A DNA stretch of 5,338 nucleotides from Acidimicrobiaceae bacterium (GTDB lineage: Bacteria > Actinomycetota > Acidimicrobiia > Acidimicrobiales > MedAcidi-G1). Below are positions 1 to 5,338 of the stretch, one piece after another. The notes under the pieces are model-generated. The model worked only from the letters and a program-made list of their open reading frames with translations, did no database searches and was not told the origin of the DNA. The first letter of the stretch is position 1. The number at the start of each line of letters is the position of its first letter. The DNA is taken from NCBI GenBank assembly GCA_003541675.1, contig DPMC01000100.1, positions 454-5,791 on the forward strand, read 5' to 3'. The translations under genes were made by a program, and so were the position numbers.

Positions 1-1
1 G

Positions 2-427
2 TCAGACCGCTGCGTAGCCGAAGGCCACGCACTCGGTCCCGTTGTCGTCGGTTCCACACCCGTAGGTGGTGAACACCAGGCTCATCCCCAGTTCGGCGGT
101 CATCGGGTCGTCGAGACCAACCACGTTCGCCCGCACGGACGTGCCGTCACGAGTCTCGACGATCGCCGAGACGTAGGGCACCGAAATGCCCGGCGCCGCT
201 CGGTGCACGATGCTGAAGGACTTCAGAACAGCGTCATCAGCCACTCGGGCGGAGGCAAACTCGGCCTTGCCGCACTTCGCGCAAGCGTTTCGCCTGTCAA
301 AGAATCGGGCACCGCAGTTGGTGCACTCGTTGGCCAGAAGGTGAGGGTCGTTACCCAACTGGAGGTAGTCGACTATGGGTAGACGCTCAGGAATGACCGG
401 GGTCTCCCCGGCGGTGTCATCGCTCAT
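2..427 (-). CDS. Zinc-ribbon / OB-fold protein of the DUF35 family
   Basis: A complete 141-residue protein (ATG at 427, TGA at 4-2). The N-terminal segment PIVDYLQL (17-24) is typical of the family. It is followed by a rubredoxin-like zinc ribbon with C35-x2-C38 and C49-x2-C52, and then an OB-fold domain from about residue 60 to the end (LKSFSIVHRAAPG, PYVSAIVETRDG, then NVVGLDD). Known members bind acyl-CoA or act as the small partner of a thiolase or a MaoC-type hydratase, as with ChsH2 in actinobacterial steroid side-chain degradation and the DUF35 bridge of archaeal acetoacetyl-CoA thiolase/HMG-CoA synthase. The partner is not visible; it could lie past the left edge, since these genes often precede a thiolase gene. 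The only upstream in-frame codons before a stop at 454-452 offer no alternative start, so ATG 427 is firm. No Shine-Dalgarno sequence is evident. The exact substrate is unknown. Confidence 0.9.
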   Translation of the reverse strand: MSDDTAGETPVIPERLPIVDYLQLGNDPHLLANECTNCGARFFDRRNACAKCGKAEFASARVADDAVLKSFSIVHRAAPGISVPYVSAIVETRDGTSVRANVVGLDDPMTAELGMSLVFTTYGCGTDDNGTECVAFGYAAV

Positions 428-467
428 AACCGGACGGTACCGGTCAGCCCATCAGCGGTCGCTACCG

Positions 468-482
468 GGCTCCTCGGGAGCC
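468..482 (-). terminator. GC-rich hairpin between the nitroreductase and DUF35 genes
   Basis: A 6-base perfect stem (GGCTCC / GGAGCC) with a 3-base loop lies 18 bases after the nitroreductase stop. No U-tract follows on the minus strand. It may end or attenuate the upstream transcript, or be a processing site; a chance inverted repeat is also plausible. If it terminates, the DUF35 gene would need its own promoter in the remaining 40 bases, where I see no clear -10 or -35 element. Confidence 0.3.
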
Positions 483-500
483 GTTCAGGGGAATCAAGAG

Positions 501-1103
501 TCACCACGTGCCGCGATGCAGCACCTCGCCCAGGGGCCGACGCCGACGGTCGACCGAGCCACTTTGCCGGTCAGCCAACGGATCCGGATGCCCGATGGCG
601 ATAGTGCCTACGGCCCGTGCCCCATCGGGCACTCCGAATCGTGCGGCCACCGCTGCCTCGTGGTCGAACAGGCCGAAGAAGCAGCACCCCAACCCCTCTT
701 CAACAGCGAGCATCTGGAGAGCCATGGCGGCAAAGGCAGCATCAGTTAACCAATAGGGCACTGACCAGTCTCCGGCCGAGTCCCCGAGTCCGGTCCGGGC
801 CTTGTCGGCTTCGGCATAGCGGGCCACATAGCGATCAGGAATGCCCCAGGGCACCACGAGGGCCGGAGCGACCAGCAGCCCGGGCCACGGGAAGTCATCT
901 CGACGATCGGCAGACAGCGTGGTGTCCCAATAGGCCGCGACCTCACCACTCTCGAGCACCAGGAACTCAACGCCCTGACAGTTTCCGGCCGTCGGGGTTC
1001 GTCGGGCCCGGTCGACGAGACCGTCCACCCGGCCTGGCGCCAACGGCCGGTCGGCAAACGATCGACAGGACCGCCGGTCGCGAAGTGCGTCGGCGACGGT
1101 CAT
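501..1103 (-). CDS. Nitroreductase-family FMN oxidoreductase
   Basis: A 200-residue protein of the nitroreductase superfamily, which are usually dimeric cytoplasmic flavoenzymes that use NAD(P)H to reduce nitro-aromatics, quinones, enones or flavins. The substrate cannot be read from the sequence. The N-terminal helix with RRSCRSF (residues 10-16) matches the family's arginine-rich FMN-phosphate site. TPTAGNCQ (36-43) corresponds to the PSAGN-x-Q motif. A helix at about 120-135 leads into EGLGCCFFGLFD (136-147), equivalent to the EGLGSCWLG segment. GTIAIGHPDP (166-175) is the usual penultimate strand and turn. The length is normal for the family. The start at 1103 gives a standard family N-terminus (VADALRDRRS). 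An open frame extends further upstream inside the preceding gene, but it has no family similarity. No clear ribosome binding site precedes the ATG. The gene follows the 222-residue protein by 28 bases and is probably cotranscribed and translated by re-initiation or coupling, which is inference. Confidence 0.88.
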   Translation of the reverse strand: MTVADALRDRRSCRSFADRPLAPGRVDGLVDRARRTPTAGNCQGVEFLVLESGEVAAYWDTTLSADRRDDFPWPGLLVAPALVVPWGIPDRYVARYAEADKARTGLGDSAGDWSVPYWLTDAAFAAMALQMLAVEEGLGCCFFGLFDHEAAVAARFGVPDGARAVGTIAIGHPDPLADRQSGSVDRRRRPLGEVLHRGTW

Positions 1104-1131
1104 GGGGCAACCCGGCTCAGACCGTCCCGGC

Positions 1132-1800
1132 TCAGGCGTATTTCTCGAGGTCCTCGGCCAGCGCCCAACCGGTGCCGATGAGCACGTCACCAGCCGTTGG
1201 ATCCAGGTCGTCGAAGAAGGCCACCACACTGGCATCGACCTTGTCGGCCTTGAGACTGGTGTGATCGAACACGCACGCCGGAAAGCTCTTACCGGGCGAG
1301 GTGAACCGCTTCTCCTGGTAGGCCAACGTCGACAGGCCGAAGCGCTTAACGAAGCGTCGACCCCATGCACGCTCCTCGCCTGAGGCCTTGTGGCCGGGAC
1401 GAGGAACGATGCCGGTTAGGCCCTTAAGGGCCTCGAAGCCTGAGACCTCGTTGAAGCGGGTGCCAACCACCACGTCCTCATCGGGGAAAGCCATCACGGC
1501 CCGACGGAGCTGTTCGGTGGTGAGCGCCCGCAGCACCGTGTCGCGCTTAGAGGTCCGATGGATGGAAGCCAAACCGACAATGACCGCCGGGGTGCCGCCG
1601 ATCCGTTCAAGGGTGAAGAAGGCAAAGCCCTTCAGCCGACCACCCTCTCGGGCGGTGCTGATGAGGACCCACTCCTCGGTCTGCTTGGAGATCAGTCCGA
1701 TGCCGAATGGGTTCGGCCCGTCAGCGCACAGATCTGCCATCTCCTCGATCTCGGCATCACCGAGCATCGTGCAGTCCTTGGTCTCGACCTCGATCGCCAT
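1132..1800 (-). CDS. Uncharacterised 222-residue protein, possibly GNAT-like
   Basis: I do not recognise a named family with certainty. The ATG at 1800 is chosen because GGAGG lies 8 bases upstream. The frame stays open further upstream into the 3' end of dnaE, but that extension (SRRDLGTTRAQ and similar) looks like non-coding translation. The protein is soluble, with no signal peptide or membrane segment. Residues about 43-135 alternate strands and helices: WVLIST, LKGFAFFTLERIGG, AVIVGLASIHR, then TSKRDTVLRALTTEQLRRAV and VVVGTRFNE. This order resembles an acetyltransferase (GNAT) core, with the TSKRDTVL stretch where the acetyl-CoA phosphate loop would be. The canonical R/Q-x-x-G-x-G/A signature is missing, so the assignment is weak. 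A basic segment (PRPGHKASGEERAWGRRFVKRFG, in two parts around 133-155) and an acidic C-terminal region (about 187-222) follow. It precedes the nitroreductase by 28 bases, which suggests one transcript. Codon use matches its neighbours. Confidence 0.8.
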   Translation of the reverse strand: MAIEVETKDCTMLGDAEIEEMADLCADGPNPFGIGLISKQTEEWVLISTAREGGRLKGFAFFTLERIGGTPAVIVGLASIHRTSKRDTVLRALTTEQLRRAVMAFPDEDVVVGTRFNEVSGFEALKGLTGIVPRPGHKASGEERAWGRRFVKRFGLSTLAYQEKRFTSPGKSFPACVFDHTSLKADKVDASVVAFFDDLDPTAGDVLIGTGWALAEDLEKYA

Positions 1801-1808
1801 GCTCGATA

Positions 1809-1813
1809 CCTCC
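1809..1813 (-). promoter_or_regulatory. Shine-Dalgarno site of the 222-residue protein
   Basis: The minus strand reads GGAGG here, separated from the ATG at 1800 by 8 bases. This is a near-ideal ribosome binding site and decides the start codon against the longer open frame that reaches back into dnaE. It is the only strong Shine-Dalgarno sequence I can see in the window; the two downstream genes have none. Confidence 0.8.
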
Positions 1814-1833
1814 GGTTGGGCCCGTGTGGTTCC

Positions 1834-1856
1834 GAGATCCCGCCGAGAATCCCGCC
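1834..1856. repeat. Imperfect tandem repeat, two units of 11-12 bases
   Basis: GAGATCCCGCC is followed directly by GAGAATCCCGCC on the plus strand, the units differing by one inserted base. It sits between the dnaE stop and the ribosome binding site of the 222-residue protein, so it falls in that gene's probable 5' leader. It could be a paired regulator site or a simple slippage duplication; nothing in the sequence separates these. Confidence 0.5.
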
Positions 1857-1874
1857 TATGGGCTCCTCCATTTT

Positions 1875-1889
1875 GCCCGGTGCTCGGGC
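1875..1889 (-). terminator. Short GC-rich hairpin downstream of dnaE
   Basis: A perfect 5-base inverted repeat (GCCCG ... CGGGC) with a 5-base loop lies 26 bases past the dnaE stop. On the transcribed strand it is followed by AAAA rather than a U-tract, so it is not a standard intrinsic terminator. Actinobacteria often use hairpins without U-tracts, so a weak terminator is possible. The stem is short and could occur by chance in GC-rich DNA. Confidence 0.25.
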
Positions 1890-1915
1890 GGTTTCCCAAC
1901 CCGGTCGAAAAGCGC

Positions 1916-4900
1916 TCAGCCGGCGAGAACCGCGTCGGCCCCCAGGAGTACCCGGATCTCGGCCACCAGACCACTGGCCGGGTCGACGCAATAGTCAGGC
2001 GGCAGACGGAGAACCTGCCGGTCCCCCAGATGGAGAAACACTTCAGAATCGCCGGGATGGGACGCCAAGAGGCCCTTCAGTTCAGCGACAGTTTCCGGTC
2101 GCACCCGCTCGATCGGCAGGTGCACATGCACCGGCCTGACCTCCTCCAAGTCAGATGTACGGAACACCTCGATCTCATGACAGATGATCTTGGAGAGATC
2201 GTCTCGCCGGTCGATCCGTCCCTTGACCAGCACGATGACGTCGTCGGCCAACTTGTGTCCGTGGTCGGCCATGGTCTTGGGGAAGACCATCACCTCCATG
2301 GAGGCGCCCAGGTCCTCCAGCGCGAATACGGCCATAAGGTCGCCCTTGCGCGTCCACTTCTTATCCAGGTTGGTGACCACGCCGCCGACAGTTCGGAACA
2401 CGCCCTCCTCGGCATCCTCCAGTTCGGTGATCGAGGCGTCACACCGACGCCTCAGGGCAGCCTCGTAGCCCAGGAGGGGATGGTCCGAAACGTACAGGCC
2501 CAGCATTTCCTTCTCAAAGGCCAGACGGGTCATCTTGTCGAACTCGACGTCGGCAATGGCGATCCGCTCATCGAAGGTCGGCCCATCACCCTCGACCTCA
2601 CCGAAGAGCGACATGACGCCCATGTCGTGCTCCTTCCGGCGGGCCACTGTGTGGTCGATGATCTGCTCGTGGGCGTGCAGGAGGCCCTGCCGAGTGTGGC
2701 CCATGGCGTCGAACGCCCCGGCCTTGATAAGCGACTCGATCGTGCGCTTGTTGAGCACCGTGGTGTCACACCGCTCGCAGAAGTCGTTGAAATCCATGAA
2801 CGGACCATTGGCGTCCCTCTCGGCCACCAAACGCTCAACCAAACCCTCACCCACGTTTCGGACCGCCGAGAGACCGAACACAATGCGGCCAGCCGACCCC
2901 TTCGACGCGGACCCGGTTGCGACCCCGTTCGCAGCACCGTTCTTTGCATTGTCGCCGATACCGGGCACGGGCACCGGCTCGAAGTCGGATCGCGCCACGT
3001 TCACATCTGGCACCGTCACCTCGATGCCCAGCACCCGACACTCGTTCAGGTAGACAGCCGCCTTGTCTAGATTCGATTTCACGCTCGTCAGCAGGGCCGC
3101 AAGGTATTGGACCGGGAAGTGCGCTTTCAGGTAGGCGATCTGGTAGGCGATGTAGCCGTACCCGTAGGAGTGGCTCTTGTTGAAGGCGTAATCGGCAAAC
3201 TGCTCCACGGTGTCGAAGAGTTCGTCGCCCAGCTGCCTGCCGTACCCCGTGGCCGTACAGCCCTCCACGAAGGAGGTCCGCTCCTTTGCCATGAGTTCGC
3301 GGTCCTTCTTGCCACACGCCTTGCGAAGGTTGTCGGCGTCGGCCAACGAGTAACCGGCAAACTTCTGGGCCACCCGCATTACCGACTCCTGATAGATCAT
3401 GAGCCCATAAGTGTCCGCCAGTAGTTCCTCAGCATCGGCGTGGAAGAACTCGACCTCCTTACGGCCGTTCTTCCGATCGGCGTAGTCGTTGTGCATGTTC
3501 GCTGCCATCGGACCCGGCCGGTACAACGCCACAAGGGCGGCCACGTCCTCGAATGCCGTCGGCGCCAGCGACCGCATGAGGGATCGCATGGGGCCCGACT
3601 CCAACTGGAATACCCCAATGGAGTCGCCCCGAGTCAGCATCTCGTAGGTGGGGGCGTCCTCCAAGTCCACCTCATCGATGTCGACCACCTGACCGGTGGT
3701 GCGTTCGATGAGGGCCAGAGTGTCAGTGATGACATCCAGATTGCGAAGGCCCAGGAAGTCCATCTTGAGTAGCCCAAGGTCCTCCACGCCATGCATCTCG
3801 TACTGGGTGACCACCGGGGCGTCCTCGGGGTCCTGTCCGGACTCGGGCTTTCGCTGGATGGGCAGGTAGTCGGTCAGCGGTTCACGGGTGATGACCACGG
3901 CCGCCGCGTGGATCCCGTCCTGGCGGCGCAGGCCCTCAAGCCCTTTGGCCACATCGACCACGGCCTTCACGTCGTCGTCAACGGTGTACATGTCCCGGAG
4001 GTCGGACGCCATCTTGAACCCGTCGGCGTGCTTCTCGGTTTCCTCCAGGCAGGCCGCCAGCGGGGTATCGCGGCCCATAATGAGCGGCGGTATGGCCTTG
4101 GCGATCCGGTCGCCCATTCCGTACGGGTAGCCAAGCACGCGGGCCGCGTCGCGTACGGCGGCCCGGGCCTTGATCTGGGAAAACGTTACGATCTGGGCAA
4201 CGTGATCACGGCCGTACTTTTCGGATGCGTAGCGGATCATCTCGTCGCGGTATCGCGAGTCGAAGTCCATGTCGATATCGGGCATGGAGATACGGCTTGG
4301 ATTCAGGAACCGCTCAAACAGCAAGTCGTACTCAATGGGATCCATGTCAGTAATCCAAAGGCAGTAGGCCACCGCACAGCCCGCCGCGCTCCCCCGGCCC
4401 GGGCCGACCCGGATCTCCCGGCCACGGGCGTGGCTGATGAGGTCCCACGTGATCAGGAAGTACGACGAGAAGCCCATTTCGCGAATCGTGGTGAGTTCGT
4501 AGGCCAAACGCTCGACGACCTTGTCCTCCAACTGGTCACCCCACCGCTTGCGTGCACCCTCGAAGGTCAGGTGCTCGAGGTAGGAGTCGGCCCCGTCGAA
4601 CCCCTCGGGGATAGGAAAGTCGGGTAGTTGCGGGTTTCCGAACTCGATCTCTACCTCGCACCGCTCAGCGATCCACAGTGTGTTGTCGCACGCCGAGGGC
4701 ACATCACGGAATAGGTCGCGCATCTCGACGGCCGACTTCAGGTAGTGCTCCTCGCCAGAGAATCGGAAGCGGTCCGGGTCGCTCATCAACGAGCCGGTCT
4801 GCACACACAGCAGCGCGTCATGGGCCCGGGCGTCGTCACGATGGGTGTAGTGGCTGTCGTTGGTGGCCAGCAGCGGGGCGCCCAGGTCGGTGGCCAACTT

Positions 4901-5338
4901 CTCGAGAAGTGGGTTGGTCCGGTGCTGCTCGGGGATGCCCTGGTCCTGAAGTTCAACGAACAGGTTGTCCTTCCCGAAGATCTCCTGGAGGCGGGCGGCC
5001 TTGACCCGTGCGTCGTCGTAGTCATCGCGCATGAGGGCCTGGAGTACGTGCCCACCAAGGCAGCCGGTCGTGGCGATCAGGCCCTCGGCATGATCCGAGA
5101 GGACGTCCCAGTCGACCCGGGGCTTGTAGTAGTAGCCCTCCAGAAACGCCCGGCTGGCCACTTGGATCAGGTTGCGGTACCCGGTGTCGCTCTCAGCCAG
5201 GAGCGTGAGGTGGTACATGAGCTTGCGCCCGCCATCCGTCTGACCACCGGAGTCGTCGACCCGACCACGACGGGACGGGCGCTCGAACCGTGTGTCGTGG
5301 GCCATGTAGGCCTCGGTACCCAGGATCGGTTTGACCCC
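1916..5338 (-). CDS. dnaE: DNA polymerase III alpha subunit, DnaE1 type, 5'-truncated by the window edge
   Basis: This is the catalytic subunit of the replicative DNA polymerase (C-family), acting at the replication fork. The frame is open to the right edge, so 1140 residues are visible and the true start lies outside. The first visible residues (GVKPILGTEAY) match the PHP domain well after its start. Numbering visible residues from the edge, PHP spans about 1-215, with candidate metal ligands E9, H43, C93, D161 and H163. The polymerase core follows: GPGRGSAAG at 312-320, PDIDMDF with catalytic aspartates D354 and D356, and GLLKMDFLGL with the third aspartate D527. Finger motifs are KACGKK at 673-678 and FNKSHSYGYGYIAYQ at 719-733. 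A helix-hairpin-helix region (about 815-880), a clamp-binding-like VMSLF (908-912), an OB fold (about 980-1060) and a C-terminal domain complete it. The clamp-like motif and PHP residues argue against DnaE2/ImuC. A Gly/Ala/Asn-rich linker sits at 788-817. No intein or frameshift is seen. The stop is TGA at 1918-1916. Confidence 0.97.
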   Translation of the reverse strand, partial: GVKPILGTEAYMAHDTRFERPSRRGRVDDSGGQTDGGRKLMYHLTLLAESDTGYRNLIQVASRAFLEGYYYKPRVDWDVLSDHAEGLIATTGCLGGHVLQALMRDDYDDARVKAARLQEIFGKDNLFVELQDQGIPEQHRTNPLLEKLATDLGAPLLATNDSHYTHRDDARAHDALLCVQTGSLMSDPDRFRFSGEEHYLKSAVEMRDLFRDVPSACDNTLWIAERCEVEIEFGNPQLPDFPIPEGFDGADSYLEHLTFEGARKRWGDQLEDKVVERLAYELTTIREMGFSSYFLITWDLISHARGREIRVGPGRGSAAGCAVAYCLWITDMDPIEYDLLFERFLNPSRISMPDIDMDFDSRYRDEMIRYASEKYGRDHVAQIVTFSQIKARAAVRDAARVLGYPYGMGDRIAKAIPPLIMGRDTPLAACLEETEKHADGFKMASDLRDMYTVDDDVKAVVDVAKGLEGLRRQDGIHAAAVVITREPLTDYLPIQRKPESGQDPEDAPVVTQYEMHGVEDLGLLKMDFLGLRNLDVITDTLALIERTTGQVVDIDEVDLEDAPTYEMLTRGDSIGVFQLESGPMRSLMRSLAPTAFEDVAALVALYRPGPMAANMHNDYADRKNGRKEVEFFHADAEELLADTYGLMIYQESVMRVAQKFAGYSLADADNLRKACGKKDRELMAKERTSFVEGCTATGYGRQLGDELFDTVEQFADYAFNKSHSYGYGYIAYQIAYLKAHFPVQYLAALLTSVKSNLDKAAVYLNECRVLGIEVTVPDVNVARSDFEPVPVPGIGDNAKNGAANGVATGSASKGSAGRIVFGLSAVRNVGEGLVERLVAERDANGPFMDFNDFCERCDTTVLNKRTIESLIKAGAFDAMGHTRQGLLHAHEQIIDHTVARRKEHDMGVMSLFGEVEGDGPTFDERIAIADVEFDKMTRLAFEKEMLGLYVSDHPLLGYEAALRRRCDASITELEDAEEGVFRTVGGVVTNLDKKWTRKGDLMAVFALEDLGASMEVMVFPKTMADHGHKLADDVIVLVKGRIDRRDDLSKIICHEIEVFRTSDLEEVRPVHVHLPIERVRPETVAELKGLLASHPGDSEVFLHLGDRQVLRLPPDYCVDPASGLVAEIRVLLGADAVLAG

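Noticed and set aside
617..1264. A 215-codon plus-strand open frame opposite the nitroreductase
   Set aside because: Arg/Pro/Ser-rich low-complexity translation with no motif, antisense to a recognisable nitroreductase.
1104..1370. N-terminal extension of the nitroreductase by 89 codons
   Set aside because: The extension lies in another frame of the upstream gene and is Arg/Ser/Pro-rich; the family N-terminus begins at ATG 1103.
1801..1974. N-terminal extension of the 222-residue protein by 58 codons, overlapping dnaE
   Set aside because: The added residues look like out-of-frame translation, and a strong GGAGG site sits correctly before ATG 1800.
1388..3070. A 560-codon open frame on the plus strand opposite dnaE and the 222-residue gene
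   Set aside because: It is antisense to the clearly conserved dnaE, has no recognisable domains, and its length is explained by the scarcity of stop codons opposite GC-rich genes.
3791..4627. A 278-codon plus-strand open frame inside dnaE
   Set aside because: It is antisense to the polymerase core motifs; the His/Val/Gly-rich composition is typical of a mirrored GC-rich gene.
5303..5305. ATG as the start of dnaE
   Set aside because: The frame continues upstream to the edge with conserved PHP-domain sequence (GVKPILGTEAY), so this methionine is internal.
1916..5338. An intein or split site in DnaE, as known from some bacterial DnaE genes
   Set aside because: The polymerase motifs run continuously with normal spacing, and no splicing-domain sequence interrupts them.

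Overview
The window is GC-rich with dense coding. All four genes I can support lie on the minus strand, so transcription runs from high to low coordinates. The protein signatures fit an Actinomycetota genome: a DnaE1-type replicative polymerase with the loop-rich PHP region typical of that phylum, and zinc-ribbon/OB-fold (DUF35) and FMN nitroreductase proteins of kinds common there. The style and a short conserved-looking unknown protein make me lean towards a marine or freshwater Acidimicrobiia lineage. That is an impression from reading, not a phylogenetic result.

Layout in transcription order. (1) 5338 to 1916 is most of dnaE, the DNA polymerase III alpha subunit. Its N-terminus (about 60-65 residues by comparison with the family) lies beyond the right edge. 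(2) A 115-base gap holds a short GC-rich hairpin, a small imperfect tandem repeat and a good Shine-Dalgarno sequence. (3) 1800 to 1132 encodes a 222-residue protein of unknown function with a possible acetyltransferase-like core. (4) After 28 bases, 1103 to 501 encodes a 200-residue nitroreductase-family flavoprotein. (5) After a 73-base gap, 427 to 2 encodes a 141-residue zinc-ribbon/OB-fold protein. Its stop codon is almost at the left edge.

How the genes relate: dnaE is a replication housekeeping gene and its position beside the others need not be functional. The unknown protein and the nitroreductase are close enough to share a transcript. The DUF35 protein may begin its own unit or continue theirs. 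Proteins of this family usually work with a thiolase or hydratase partner in acyl-CoA or steroid side-chain metabolism, and such a gene may lie just past the left edge.

I see no mobile element, CRISPR array, tRNA/rRNA, intein or clear new multi-gene system. The points most worth a second look are details of the polymerase (intact visible PHP metal ligands, a clamp-binding motif without its glutamine, an expanded linker) and the unidentified 222-residue protein.
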